A DNA stretch of 64,000 nucleotides. It comes from Roseomonas gilardii (GTDB lineage Bacteria; Pseudomonadota; Alphaproteobacteria; Acetobacterales; Acetobacteraceae). Below are positions 25,975-35,453 of this stretch, piece after piece. Where the stretch lies: positions 638,335 to 702,334 of the forward strand of contig NZ_CP015584.1 in assembly GCF_001941945.1 (NCBI RefSeq), given 5' to 3'. The notes beneath the pieces are model-generated. The model ran no database searches. It saw only the letters and a program-made list of their open reading frames with translations, and was not told where the DNA came from. The position numbers and the translations under genes were made by a program. Position 1 is the stretch's first letter, and each line of letters opens with the position of its first letter.

Positions 25975-27539
25975 CAAAGCGCTCCTACGATGTCGCCGTC
26001 ATCGGCTTCGGCCCCTCCGGTGCCGTGGCCGCTGGCCTCCTGGGCCGGGCCGGCTTCTCCACCCTGGTCATCGACCGCGACAAGGAAGTCTATGACCTGC
26101 CGCGTGCCATCGCGCTCGACCACGAGATCATCAGGCTCTTCGACAATATGGGCCTGCTGGCGGAGGTGCTGCCGTACACTGCGCCCTTCACCGCTTCCGA
26201 GCATTTCGGTGCCTTGGGACAACTCATCCGTCGGATCGACATGGTCCCGCCGCCCTGGCCGATGGGCTATACGCCGAGCCTCGTCTTCTCGCAGCCGCCG
26301 GTCGAGGCCATCCTCCGCCGCCACGCTTCGGCGCAGGAGAGCGTTACGGTCCTGCTCGGCACCACGCTTGTCGGCATCGAGCAGGACGAGGATGGCGTGA
26401 TCCTGCAATTGCGGGCTGAATCTGGCGAGGAGGAAAGCGTCAGGGTCGGCCAAGCCATCGCCTGTGACGGCGCCTCGAGCTTCGTGCGACGCTCGCTCGG
26501 CATCCGCTTCGAGGATCTGGGCTTCGACGAGCCCTGGCTCGTGGTGGACCTGTTGCTCACGGCAGGTACCCCGAACAGCCTTCCCAAAACCTCCGCTCAG
26601 TTCTGCAACCCCGCGCGGCCGACCACTTATATCCTTGGGCCCGGCGATCACCGGCGGTTCGAGATCATGCTGCTGCCCGGCGAAGACCCGAAGGAGATGC
26701 AGCGAGAGGAGAATGTCTGGCGCCTGCTGACCCCCTGGGTCACGCCGGAATCGGCCCGGCTCTGGCGCGCGGCAAGCTACCGCTTCCATGCCCTGGTCGC
26801 GGCGGAATGGCGCCGGGGGCGCGTCTTTCTCGCTGGCGACGCCGCGCACCAGCAGCCTCCCTTCATCGGCCAGGGCATGTGCCAGGGGCTCCGCGACGTG
26901 AGCAACCTCGTGTGGAAGCTGATGGCCGTGCGCGACGGTGCTGCACCGGCACTGCTCGATAGCTACGCCGAGGAGCGTTCCCAGCATGTCCGGACCCTGA
27001 CCGGACGGATCAAGGCGATCGGCCGGCAGATCTGCGAGCGTGACCCCGAGGCTGCCCGCAGGCGCGACGAGGCCTTGCTGGCGGGGAACGGTGGCAGGGC
27101 TCCTGTTGTCACGCGGCAGGATATCGTGCCGCCGCTGGAGACGGGCTTTCTCGATGCGACCCCGCATCCCGCACGTGGTACGCTTTTCCCCCAACCTCTC
27201 GTCGATGGGCTATCCGGGCCGGTGCTGATGGATGCGAGGGCCGGCACCGGCTGGCGGCTGGTACTGGCCAGGGACGTCGCAGTTCCGGCCGACCTTCCAG
27301 GAGAGTTGCGCGTACTGCGCCTCCCGCCATCCGATGGCGTGTCCGGGCCGTGCACTGTCCTCTCGGAGCAGGACCATGTGCTCGCGGACTGGTTCGGCCG
27401 TCATGGTGTCATCGCTGCCCTGGTCCGTCCCGACCATTATGTTTTCGGCACCGCAGGTGACCAACTGGCGCTCGAAGCGCTGGTCCGTCGCTTTGCCGGG
27501 CGCCTTCACCCTGAAACCGTCGCGCAGGAGATCGCATGA
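25971..27539 (+). CDS. FAD-dependent aromatic hydroxylase (MhpA-like)
   Basis: A 522-residue class A flavoprotein monooxygenase. The FAD site is VIGFGPSGAVAAGLLGRAG, the DG motif is CDGASSFVRRSLG and the GD motif is LAGDAAHQQPPFIGQGMCQG. A thioredoxin-like C-terminal extension, as in 3-(3-hydroxyphenyl)propionate hydroxylase, accounts for the length. It inserts a hydroxyl next to an existing one to give the catechol for the upstream dioxygenase. It overlaps its neighbours by four bases on both sides. Confidence 0.9.
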   Translation: MTKRSYDVAVIGFGPSGAVAAGLLGRAGFSTLVIDRDKEVYDLPRAIALDHEIIRLFDNMGLLAEVLPYTAPFTASEHFGALGQLIRRIDMVPPPWPMGYTPSLVFSQPPVEAILRRHASAQESVTVLLGTTLVGIEQDEDGVILQLRAESGEEESVRVGQAIACDGASSFVRRSLGIRFEDLGFDEPWLVVDLLLTAGTPNSLPKTSAQFCNPARPTTYILGPGDHRRFEIMLLPGEDPKEMQREENVWRLLTPWVTPESARLWRAASYRFHALVAAEWRRGRVFLAGDAAHQQPPFIGQGMCQGLRDVSNLVWKLMAVRDGAAPALLDSYAEERSQHVRTLTGRIKAIGRQICERDPEAARRRDEALLAGNGGRAPVVTRQDIVPPLETGFLDATPHPARGTLFPQPLVDGLSGPVLMDARAGTGWRLVLARDVAVPADLPGELRVLRLPPSDGVSGPCTVLSEQDHVLADWFGRHGVIAALVRPDHYVFGTAGDQLALEALVRRFAGRLHPETVAQEIA

Positions 27540-28384
27540 AGCTTGCCACATTCCGCCTGAATGGAAAGACCAGCTGGGGCCTTGTCGAAGATGACACCGT
27601 GGCCGACCTGGGCGCCATCCTGGGCGGCCGCCTTCCGGACCTGAAATCAGCCATCGCCGCCGGCGCGCTGCCCGATCTTCCAGGCGAGGCTCCACGGGCT
27701 CCGCGCCATGCTCTTTCGGCTGTTGAATGGCTGCCGGTCATCCCGAATCCGGACAAGATCCTCTGTGTCGGCCTGAACTACGAGAACCATCGCAAGGAAA
27801 CCGGCCGGAGCGAGGTCGAGAACCCCACCATCTTTGCCCGCTATGCCAATTCCCAGACGGGTCACCGGGCCAACATCATTCGTCCCCGCGTCTCCACGGA
27901 TCTGGACTATGAGGGCGAACTCGCCGTGATCATCGGCCGGCCGGGCCGCTACATCACCCGCGGCGATGCCTTCGCGCATATCGCCGGCTATGCGTGTTAC
28001 AACGATGGCAGCGTGCGGGACTGGCAGCGGCACACGCATCAGTTCACGCCAGGCAAGAACTTTCCCGATACGGGCGCCTTCGGTCCCTGGCTCGTCACGC
28101 CTGACGAGGTGGGAGCGCTCGACAAGCTAAGGCTGCAGACGCGCGTGAATGGGGAAGTGGTACAGAGCGCCCTGATCGAGGAGATGCTCTTCGATATTCC
28201 GCGCCAGATCGAATACTGCTCGGCCTTCACACGGCTGGAGCCAGGCGATGTGATCGCGACCGGTACGCCCGGCGGGGTCGGCGCCAAGCGCACGCCTCCA
28301 CTCTGGCTCAAGCCCGGCGATACCGTGGAGGTCGAGATCGACAAGGTTGGCCTGCTCATCAACGGGGTCGCCGACGAGAGCTAG
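27536..28384 (+). CDS. Fumarylacetoacetate hydrolase (FAH)-family protein
   Basis: A 282-residue FAH-domain enzyme. It has CVGLNYENHRKETG, metal-ligand acids in LDYEGELAVIIG and GTPGGVG near the C-terminus. Members hydrolyse or hydrate or decarboxylate the oxo-dioic acids made by ring cleavage. Position straight after the hydroxylase and dioxygenase suggests that it handles the meta-cleavage product. No dedicated aldolase or aldehyde dehydrogenase follows in the window. Confidence 0.9.
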   Translation: MKLATFRLNGKTSWGLVEDDTVADLGAILGGRLPDLKSAIAAGALPDLPGEAPRAPRHALSAVEWLPVIPNPDKILCVGLNYENHRKETGRSEVENPTIFARYANSQTGHRANIIRPRVSTDLDYEGELAVIIGRPGRYITRGDAFAHIAGYACYNDGSVRDWQRHTHQFTPGKNFPDTGAFGPWLVTPDEVGALDKLRLQTRVNGEVVQSALIEEMLFDIPRQIEYCSAFTRLEPGDVIATGTPGGVGAKRTPPLWLKPGDTVEVEIDKVGLLINGVADES

Positions 28385-28423
28385 TCCAGGCTCTGCGGGG
28401 AACGTCCAGGAGGAAAACAAGTC

Positions 28424-29419
28424 ATGCCGAAAAGCGACATAGATCGCCGGGCGCTTCTGAGGGGGCTGACGGCTTTCGGCACCCTCGGTCTGGCCGGGAT
28501 GCCAGCAATGGCACAGGAGGACTGGCCGAAGCGCCCCATACGGATCATCGTGCCGCAGCCACCCGGCGGCAATCTCGATCTGCTGGTGCGCGCGGTTTCC
28601 GAAGGGCTGCGCCCTGTCCTTGGCCAGCCCGTCGTCGTGGAGAACCGGGCGGGCGGCAACAGCGTGATCGGCCTCGAGGCCTGCGCCCAGGCTGCGCCGG
28701 ACGGGAGCACGTTCTGCGCCGTTAATGTGGAGGTCATGACCACCATGCCTTTCATCGAGCCACAGCTCTATCAGCGCTTTGCTTCGATCGAACCAGTCAC
28801 GCAACTGGCTACGAGCCCTTCGGTGGTCCTGGCCAGCCTGGAGGCGCCACCCGGCAACCTGAAGGACTTCATCGCCTGGGCCCGGGGGCGCAAGGGCCTG
28901 AACTACGGTTCTTCCGGCGCGGGTTCGACACCGAACCTCCTCTGGGAGTGGATCAAGAAGACAGAAGGGATCGAGCTGGAGCACGTACCCTATCGCGGTG
29001 TCGCCGACGCCATTCGTGAACTTTCCGCGGGGCGGGTGCAGGCTTCCTATGTCGGCATGGCGGTGGCCATGCCGCAGATCCAGGCAGGCAGGATCCGGCC
29101 GCTGGCGGTCCTCGGCGACCGGCGCTTGCCCGATCTCCCGGAGACACCCTCCATGGCTGAGCTGGGGTATGACTTTCCCTATGCCGGCGCCTGGTGGGGC
29201 CTGGCGGCGCCTCCGGGGATCGATGCAGGCATCTCGACACGTCTTGCCGCAGCCGTCCGTCAGGTGGTGACGGATGAGGAGTTCCGCCGCCGCGTCTTGC
29301 TGCCGCAATACTTCCACGGCGTCGGCAACTCGCCGGGTGAGTTCAAAGCGCTCATCGCGCGGGACCGGAGCAGCGGTGAGGCGCTGGTGCGCCTGACAGG
29401 AGTGGCCAGTAAAGGTTGA
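28424..29419 (+). CDS. Tripartite tricarboxylate transporter receptor (Bug/TctC family)
   Basis: A 331-residue periplasmic receptor. A twin-arginine-type signal (DRRALLRGL) ends near GMPAMAQ. The mature part has IRIIVPQPPGGNLDLLVRAV and the NYGSSGAGSTPNLLWEW and VPYRGVADAI segments of Bug proteins. TctA/TctB membrane partners are not in the window, which is common for Bug receptors in this group. It is the last gene of the aromatic operon, 39 bp after the FAH gene, and may give high-affinity capture of the aromatic acid. Confidence 0.9.
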   Translation: MPKSDIDRRALLRGLTAFGTLGLAGMPAMAQEDWPKRPIRIIVPQPPGGNLDLLVRAVSEGLRPVLGQPVVVENRAGGNSVIGLEACAQAAPDGSTFCAVNVEVMTTMPFIEPQLYQRFASIEPVTQLATSPSVVLASLEAPPGNLKDFIAWARGRKGLNYGSSGAGSTPNLLWEWIKKTEGIELEHVPYRGVADAIRELSAGRVQASYVGMAVAMPQIQAGRIRPLAVLGDRRLPDLPETPSMAELGYDFPYAGAWWGLAAPPGIDAGISTRLAAAVRQVVTDEEFRRRVLLPQYFHGVGNSPGEFKALIARDRSSGEALVRLTGVASKG

Positions 29420-29429
29420 GGTGATGGGC

Positions 29430-29834
29430 AACCCTGAGCAGTGTCACCAGCCCATGAGGCGGGTTCTCTGGTCCAGGGTTACCGACGAGGAACGGGCGGC
29501 ATCGGCCCTCGGCGCCAAGGGGATTGCGTCCGGGGCGGCAGGCGGCGGCGGTAGATCGTGGCCCGGGCCGCGCGCCAGACACGACACACCCGGGCCAAGC
29601 CATAGGATGCGCCGTTGCTATGCGGCATGACTTGGCTCGTGGCCTCGATCTCCTTTGGGCCAAAGGGCAGCCGCTCTCCAGGGCTGCGACTCTGGCCTCC
29701 AGCAGCTCACGCTCGAGTAGCATCTCCCCCAGTCGTGCCTTGAGCCGTGCGCTCCTCAACCTCTCGCCGCCGGTGGGCCGTGTCGCCGGGAAGGCGTCAC
29801 CCCAGCCGTTCAGAGTGGCTGCCGTCACGGTCAA
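29430..29834 (-). mobile_element. IS3-family transposase remnants
   Basis: The minus strand carries a piece of IS3 OrfA (RLKARLGEMLLERELLEARV). In another frame there is the start of OrfB (YGLARVCRVWRAARATIYRR). Several frames are used and both ORFs are broken, and no terminal repeats were recognised. The remnant separates the aromatic operon from the aroQ-ABC cluster. The rest of the gap to 30027 holds nothing I recognise. Confidence 0.65.
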
Positions 29835-30027
29835 CGCCCGCGAGCCCTGCCTTCAAGAAAGAGATCCAGGGCCTCTACCAGGAGACCGACCGGCTTGGTT
29901 ATTGAGCGAACCAGTTCCGGTCGTCACAGCAAACATCAACATAGCATCGTTGGCAAAAACGCGATCGCTGAGCTTGCTGGAACGTAGAAAAGCGCCGATG
30001 CATACCATACGGAGCGTCGCAGAGCCG

Positions 30028-30474
30028 TTACGCTTCCTCATCGCAGAGGTAGTGCATGGCATCGACGGCCATCTCGTAGCCATAGGCGCCGAAGCCAACC
30101 ACGAGGCCAGTGACAACAGCACTCATCAGGGATTTGTGGTAAACAGGCTCCCGCTTATGCACATTGCTGATGTGGAGCTCGATCTTGGGACCGTTGAACA
30201 TCTTCAAGGCATCCATGAGCGCGACTGAAGTGAAGGTATAGCCAGCTGGATTGATAATGATGCCAGATGCCACATCGCGCGCTTCATGCACGCTCTCAAC
30301 CAGGGCGCCTTCGTGATTGCTCTGCCGGAATTCAATAGTCTCGCCCAGGGCATTGGCACGGGCGGCACATCGTTCGCGGATCATGTCCAGCGTGTCGTAG
30401 CCGTAAATCTCGGGCTCGCGCTGGCCGAGCAGATTTAGGTTCGGACCGTTCAGGATGAAGATGGACTTATTCAT
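30028..30474 (-). CDS. aroQ: Type II 3-dehydroquinate dehydratase
   Basis: A 148-residue dodecameric-type dehydroquinase. It has FILNGPNLNLLGQREPEIYG with the catalytic tyrosine, GIIINPAGYTFTSVALMDAL, and ELHISNVHKREPVYHKS with the catalytic histidine. It interconverts 3-dehydroquinate and 3-dehydroshikimate. Here it is 21 bp after an ABC ATPase in a transporter operon, not with other aro genes. A catabolic role in quinate/shikimate use is therefore more likely than biosynthesis. Confidence 0.93.
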   Translation of the reverse strand: MNKSIFILNGPNLNLLGQREPEIYGYDTLDMIRERCAARANALGETIEFRQSNHEGALVESVHEARDVASGIIINPAGYTFTSVALMDALKMFNGPKIELHISNVHKREPVYHKSLMSAVVTGLVVGFGAYGYEMAVDAMHYLCDEEA

Positions 30475-30495
30475 TTGGTGCTCCTGCTCATCGCT

Positions 30496-31254
30496 TCAAT
30501 GGTTGAGGATCTGTCCCAGGAAGTTACGTGTCCGCTGATGCTTCGGTGAGGAGAAAAACTCCCCAGGCGGCCCTTCCTCGACAATCTCTCCATCCGCCAT
30601 GAACACGACGCGATCAGCGACAGCGCGTGCAAATCCCATCTCATGGGTGACGCAGACCATCGTCACGCCTTCGCTGGCGAGGTCCGTCATTGTATCGAGG
30701 ACCTCTTTGACCATTTCCGGATCGAGAGCGGAGGTCGGCTCGTCAAACAGCATGATACGTGGCTGCATGCAGAGAGCCCGTGCAATCGCGACACGCTGCT
30801 GCTGGCCGCCGGAAAGCTGGGCGGGGTACTTCTCCGCCTGTTTGCCAATCTGCACCCGATCGAGCAGTCGCTGCGCCACTGCCCGGGCTTCCTGAGCCGA
30901 AAGCCCACGCACCCGCATCGGTGCCAGCATGCAGTTCTGCAGCACCGTCATATGCGGGAACAGGTTAAACTGCTGAAACACCATGCCGACATCACGACGC
31001 ACCTGGTCGACATTATGCCGACCGCCACCCAGGTCCACGCCATCCACCACGATCCGGCCGGACTGGATAATCTCGAGGCGGTTGATGCACCGGACAAGCG
31101 TCGATTTTCCGGAGCCGGATGGGCCACAAAGCACAACGCGCTCGCCGGTCCCGACGGTGAAATCCACATTCCGAAGGGCATGATAAGAGCCGTAGTGCTT
31201 GTTGACCTTCTCCATAAGAATGGCCGTTTGCGTCTCAATCGGCATGGTGTTCAT
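30496..31254 (-). CDS. Polar amino-acid-type ABC transporter ATPase (GlnQ/HisP-like)
   Basis: A 252-residue ATPase. Walker A is GPSGSGKST, the signature [15 protein letters not shown], Walker [15 protein letters not shown] and the switch VTHEMGFA. It belongs to the PAAT subfamily. It is encoded 12 bp downstream of the binding protein and works with the two permeases upstream. Together they form a complete importer whose real substrate may be a hydroxylated ring acid, given the aroQ partner. Confidence 0.93.
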   Translation of the reverse strand: MNTMPIETQTAILMEKVNKHYGSYHALRNVDFTVGTGERVVLCGPSGSGKSTLVRCINRLEIIQSGRIVVDGVDLGGGRHNVDQVRRDVGMVFQQFNLFPHMTVLQNCMLAPMRVRGLSAQEARAVAQRLLDRVQIGKQAEKYPAQLSGGQQQRVAIARALCMQPRIMLFDEPTSALDPEMVKEVLDTMTDLASEGVTMVCVTHEMGFARAVADRVVFMADGEIVEEGPPGEFFSSPKHQRTRNFLGQILNH

Positions 31255-31266
31255 TTCATCCCAGCC

Positions 31267-32091
31267 TTATGCGCTGAACGGAACACCCTCGATCTGCGTC
31301 GGGAAGACCGGAAGTTTCTGGCCAATCCAATGCTGGCTGATCTTCTCCAGCTCCCCATTCGCCTTGACTTCATCGATGAACGCGTTGAGCCAATCCACAA
31401 GTTCCTTCTGTCCCGGCTTCACCGCGATGCCCATCCATTGCTCGTTGAAGACGAGCTTTTGCTCGAAGTTGTTGTTGGGGAAGATCTTATTAATATTGAT
31501 CATATAGGTCGTATTGGCGCCGATGGCGTCCACCTGGCCGGTGATAAGCGCCTGAATGGCCGCGGAATCATCATCGAAGCGGCGGATGTCGGCATTCTTC
31601 AGGGCAGCAGAGATCGCCGTGTCCTGAGCCGAACCACGTGTGACTCCAATGCGCAAACCGGAGGCATCGTCGATCTTCTCGATTTTTTGGTCCTTCTTTG
31701 CCAGAAGTATGATCTTCAGCCCGGCATAGGGCTTGGTGAACTGCACGACCTTCGCGCGATCCGGATACATGCCCATGGTGGCAAGGAGCATGTCCACTTT
31801 GCCGGTCATGACCTGCGCGATACGCGCAGCGACCGTCATGCCGACGAACTCGACCGGAACGCCGAGCTTCTTGCCGATGAGCTTGCCGACATCGACATCA
31901 TAGCCAGCCGGCTGCCCACCGGCGTCTAGAAACCCCCAAGGCGGTAGTTCCGAAAGCACGCCGATCCGGAGGCTGCCGCGCTTCTTGATGTCGTCCGGCG
32001 TCAGGGCAAAAGCTGGGCTCGCCGCCATCAGCCCGGTGGCGGTCAGGGCGAAGGCACCCAGAAGATGGCGCCGGTTCAAATGAAGGGTCAT
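31267..32091 (-). CDS. Periplasmic binding protein of PAAT ABC transporter (family 3)
   Basis: A 274-residue receptor. The signal peptide has RRHLLGAFALTATGLMAASP, cut near AFA. The mature protein has LRIGVLSELPPWGFLD, then YDVDVGKLIGKKLGVPVEFV, typical of the glutamine/histidine-binding fold. The usual arginine-aspartate ligand signature is partly changed (RIGVTRGSAQDTAI), so the ligand cannot be read. It lies upstream of the ATPase and downstream of two permeases. Confidence 0.9.
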   Translation of the reverse strand: MTLHLNRRHLLGAFALTATGLMAASPAFALTPDDIKKRGSLRIGVLSELPPWGFLDAGGQPAGYDVDVGKLIGKKLGVPVEFVGMTVAARIAQVMTGKVDMLLATMGMYPDRAKVVQFTKPYAGLKIILLAKKDQKIEKIDDASGLRIGVTRGSAQDTAISAALKNADIRRFDDDSAAIQALITGQVDAIGANTTYMININKIFPNNNFEQKLVFNEQWMGIAVKPGQKELVDWLNAFIDEVKANGELEKISQHWIGQKLPVFPTQIEGVPFSA

Positions 32092-32116
32092 TGGTGTCCT
32101 CCCAATTGCTTTTCCA

Positions 32117-32773
32117 TTATCTCGCCGGAGTCAGTCGGCGCTCCATCGCCTTGCCGAGCCGTGAAAGAGGCCAGCAGGCAGCGAAGTAGATCAGGCCGAC
32201 GATCGCGTAGATCAGCAACGGCCTATAAGTGATGTTGGACAGGATCTGCCCGGTCCTGGCGAGTTCGGTGAAGCCCACGATGGCTGCCAGAGAGGTTCCT
32301 TTGATCAACTGGACCAGGAAGCCGATCGTGGCAGGGATCGAGATCTTGAGCGCCTGTGGGAGGATGATGTACCGCAGGCGATCTGCGTACCGCAGGCCGA
32401 GCGCGACAGCCGCCTCGCTCTGGCCCCCCGGAATCGCCTGAATGCTTCCTCGCCAGATCTCACCGAGAAAGGCACTGGCATGCAGCATGAAGGCGATCGA
32501 AACTGCAAGCCATGGATCGATGGAGAAGTTGAGCAAAGCCACGCCGTAATAAACAATGAAGAGCTGCAGCAGAAGCGGTGTGCCCCTGAAGATCTCGATA
32601 AAGCCGGCAGCCAGAGTCTCCAGCCACCGGAGACCTGAGCTGCGGCAAAGGGCAATCATCAGACCGCCCAGCGCACCGGCAACGAAGCCTATGCCCGACA
32701 GCGCCAGCGTCCAGAGAAGACCTCTGAAAAGCAACTCGAACTGCGCAGGGCCAAGTGAGGTGATCATCGGCAT
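32117..32773 (-). CDS. PAAT ABC transporter permease
   Basis: A 218-residue membrane protein of the HisM/GlnP family. It has FRGTPLLLQLFIVYYG and the EAA loop EAAVALGLRYADRLRYIILP. It follows the second permease by 18 bp and precedes the binding protein by 25 bp. The two permeases would form a heterodimer. Confidence 0.92.
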   Translation of the reverse strand: MPMITSLGPAQFELLFRGLLWTLALSGIGFVAGALGGLMIALCRSSGLRWLETLAAGFIEIFRGTPLLLQLFIVYYGVALLNFSIDPWLAVSIAFMLHASAFLGEIWRGSIQAIPGGQSEAAVALGLRYADRLRYIILPQALKISIPATIGFLVQLIKGTSLAAIVGFTELARTGQILSNITYRPLLIYAIVGLIYFAACWPLSRLGKAMERRLTPAR

Positions 32774-32791
32774 TCTTCCATTGATCGGCGC

Positions 32792-33463
32792 TCAACGGCT
32801 GGTGGGATAGGAGAAGCTCAGGCGGCCAATCACCGCGAATATTTTCGACAGGAAGATCGACATCAGCAGATACAGTCCCGTGATCACGAAATAGACCTCG
32901 AAGCTCCGGAAAGTCGTCGCTTCGATCTCCGCTCCGACATGGGTGAGCTCGCGTGCGGTTATGGATGACGCGATGCTCGACGTCAGCATGAGGAAGATGA
33001 ACTGGCTCGTGAGCGCCGGATAGATGGTCCGCAATGCCGGCTTCAGGATGATGTGGCGAAAGATCTGGAACGGCCTCATCCCAAGTGCCTTGCCAGCCTC
33101 GACTTGGCCTTTTGGCAGAGCATCCACGCCGGAACGGATGATCTCGATTGCATAGGCCGCTCCGTTGAGGCCGAGCGCCAGGACGGCCGCGATGTTCGGG
33201 TCCAGGCGGATGCCGATCGTGGGAAGGCCGAAGAAAAGGAAGAAGATTTGTACGAGGAAGGGGGTATTGCGTACGATTTCCACGAAGGCCTGGATGATGG
33301 TCGTACTGACGCGCTCTCGCACCTGCAGCACGAATACTGCCAGGATTGCGATAGCCAGTGTAATAGGAACAGCCAACGCCGTAAGCTGCAGCGTCAGGAG
33401 GCAGCCCCAGAAGAGCTCCCGCCACTGGTCGATGACAACAGCGAAGTCGAAGCTGTATTCCAA
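32792..33463 (-). CDS. PAAT ABC transporter permease
   Basis: A 223-residue HisQ/GlnP-type permease. It has VRNTPFLVQIFFLFFGLP and the EAA loop EAGKALGMRPFQIFRHIILK. The start is a TTG at 33463 behind GGGAGGA; no ATG is available nearby. It is first in the leftward operon permease-permease-receptor-ATPase-aroQ. It diverges from the SDR-TetR pair across a 162-bp gap. Confidence 0.9.
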   Translation of the reverse strand: MEYSFDFAVVIDQWRELFWGCLLTLQLTALAVPITLAIAILAVFVLQVRERVSTTIIQAFVEIVRNTPFLVQIFFLFFGLPTIGIRLDPNIAAVLALGLNGAAYAIEIIRSGVDALPKGQVEAGKALGMRPFQIFRHIILKPALRTIYPALTSQFIFLMLTSSIASSITARELTHVGAEIEATTFRSFEVYFVITGLYLLMSIFLSKIFAVIGRLSFSYPTSR

Positions 33464-33625
33464 GCTTCCTCCCGGTTTTTCTAAGGCCGTTTACGGCATT
33501 GCCATGCGACGCTGGACGAACGTCTGGTATGCTGTTAACCGACTGGTTGGTTGAGGTCAAGTTATTGGTCAGTATCGGCTCCGCCCTTTACTGCAACGCA
33601 GCAAAACAAACGGAGGAAGCCCAGG

Positions 33626-34357
33626 ATGGAAGCCGCGCAGCAGGTCTCAGTCGTGACGGGCGGCAGTGGTGGCCTTGGGCTCGCCATCGCCCGCTATCTG
33701 GCGAAGCGTGGTGACAGGATTGTCCTGTGGGACCTGGATCGGCACGTCGCCGAAAAGGCGGCGGAGTTTGAAGGGGGTCTAGGCCTGATCGTGGATGTGA
33801 CGGATCAGGCCTCCGTCGCACGCGGCTTCGAGGAGACAATCGAGAGGGCTTCGGGCATTGCCAACCTGATCAACTCGGCTGGCATCACCGGGCCGAATTT
33901 CTCCGTGGCCGAATACAGCCTCGATGACTGGCGGCGTGTGATGTCGATCAACCTCGATGGCACCTTCCTGTGCTGCAGGGCAGTCGTTCCCCATATGACG
34001 GAAGCAGGCTACGGCCGCATCGTTAATATCGCGTCGATTTCCGGGAAGGAGGGAAACGCCTATGGAGGTGCCTATTCCGCGTCGAAGGCGGGTGTCATCG
34101 CGCTGACCAAATCCCTCGGCAAGGAACTCGCTCTGACCGACGTGCGGGTGAACTGCATCGCGCCGGCCATGATTGAGACCGAGCTTCTTCAACAGATGAC
34201 CGAACAATATATCGCTGCCATGAAAGGGAAGATCCCCATGGGCCGCCTGGGCCGGCCGGAAGAAGCCGCGGCACTGGTGGGATGGCTTGCTTCGCCCGCA
34301 TGCTCGTTCTCTACAGGTGCGGTGTTCGATCTCTCAGGCGGCCGTGCTACCTATTAA
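33626..34357 (+). CDS. SDR-family oxidoreductase
   Basis: A 243-residue classical SDR. It has VVTGGSGGLG, NSAG, NIASISGKEG and YSASK. The aspartate in LWDLDRH favours NAD(H). I chose the ATG at 33626, preceded by GGAGGAAG, rather than the longer frame. It diverges from the ABC-aroQ operon. In a quinate/shikimate setting it would be a candidate NAD-dependent dehydrogenase acting on the imported polyol acid; this is inference. Confidence 0.9.
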   Translation: MEAAQQVSVVTGGSGGLGLAIARYLAKRGDRIVLWDLDRHVAEKAAEFEGGLGLIVDVTDQASVARGFEETIERASGIANLINSAGITGPNFSVAEYSLDDWRRVMSINLDGTFLCCRAVVPHMTEAGYGRIVNIASISGKEGNAYGGAYSASKAGVIALTKSLGKELALTDVRVNCIAPAMIETELLQQMTEQYIAAMKGKIPMGRLGRPEEAAALVGWLASPACSFSTGAVFDLSGGRATY

Positions 34358-34394
34358 GCCTGGGAAAGCCGGAACTGAAGCAAGTCATCGGACC

Positions 34395-35081
34395 ATGACA
34401 TCGCCGCGCGCACCGGGATCACAACTTCGGCGCCGCAAGCCCACAGTCACATTGGTAGCGCCAGGCGAACGCGCACCAGAGCGTCGCCGAAGGGAACTGC
34501 TGGAATCGGCGATTGCCGAGTTTGCGAAGCATGGATATGGCGGGGCACGGATCGACAGCATCGTCAGCCGCACCAACAGCAACAAGGCTGTCCTGTACCA
34601 TTATTTCGGCAGCAAGGAGCAGCTTTACGTAGCGGTCCTGGAAGAGGTCTATGCTGGTATCCGATTGAGTGAGGAAGCCGTCGAGTTCGCATCCCTCAGC
34701 CCGACCAAGGCTCTTGCCAAACTCGTCCAGTTCACCTTCCACTATTATGTCGAGCATCCCGACTTCGTGCGTATCCTCAACATCGAGAACCAGAATGGTG
34801 CGCGGTATCTGAAGTCTTCCAGACTGGTGGAAAAACTGAATCGACCGATCATCGATATCGTCGAGAATATTCTAAAGCGCGGTGCTGCTGGCGGTGAATT
34901 TCGCGATGGGATAGACGCGCTCGATCTTTACATCAGCATTTCCGCCCTGGGTTTCATGTACGTCTCGAACAGGCATACCCTGTCGGCTGTCTTCGGACGC
35001 AACCTGTTCGATCCAGCCGTTCTCGCGCAGAGGCAGGATGCCATTGTTGATATGGTCTTGCGTTTCGTTCGCGCGCCATAG
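34395..35081 (+). CDS. TetR-family regulator
   Basis: A 228-residue TetR regulator. The HTH (residues 28-74) reads RRRELLESAIAEFAKHGYGG and then NKAVLYHYFGSKEQLY. The C-terminal helical domain has FTFHYYVEHPDFVRILNIEN, as in RutR/TetR_C_33-type members. I chose the ATG at 34395; the longer frame would overlap the SDR gene. It follows the SDR by 37 bp in the same direction and probably controls both the SDR and the divergent transporter-aroQ operon. Confidence 0.9.
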   Translation: MTSPRAPGSQLRRRKPTVTLVAPGERAPERRRRELLESAIAEFAKHGYGGARIDSIVSRTNSNKAVLYHYFGSKEQLYVAVLEEVYAGIRLSEEAVEFASLSPTKALAKLVQFTFHYYVEHPDFVRILNIENQNGARYLKSSRLVEKLNRPIIDIVENILKRGAAGGEFRDGIDALDLYISISALGFMYVSNRHTLSAVFGRNLFDPAVLAQRQDAIVDMVLRFVRAP

Positions 35082-35169
35082 ATCGCAGTCGGGGGAAAAG
35101 TGAAACCCAGACCAGTGTCTGCGTCGCTAGACCCCGTCATCGTCAGCCAGCACGCGCAGCATTAGGAGA

Positions 35170-35390
35170 CAGCAGTGCCTTCACGCAGTGGAACAAGCGC
35201 AACAGCAGGTCGGGGCTGGGTGGCATAGTCAGTCGTCCGGTGAACCGGGCTCCAGCCGCGCCGCACAGCGCGAGGCCGACCTGGCACTGGACATTCGCTG
35301 GCCGTACCGTCCGGCGTGAGCAACCGGGATTGACGCAGCGGAAGCGACGTACCGTGGATACCTCGCAGCAATCGGAACGGGCTGCGGTAT
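35170..35390 (-). mobile_element. ISL3-family transposase remnant
   Basis: A minus-strand frame contains the zinc-finger segment VRRFRCVNPGCSRRT and later LALCGAAGARFTGRLTMPP and SPDLLLRLF. These are characteristic of ISL3 transposases but are brought close together by a deletion. No DDE core or ends are present. The remainder of 35082-35453 contains no supported gene. Confidence 0.6.
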
Positions 35391-35453
35391 CGTGAGACTC
35401 GATCTCTCCATGAGCGGGGCGGGGTGGCTGTGCCATCCCGCCCCACGAACATA

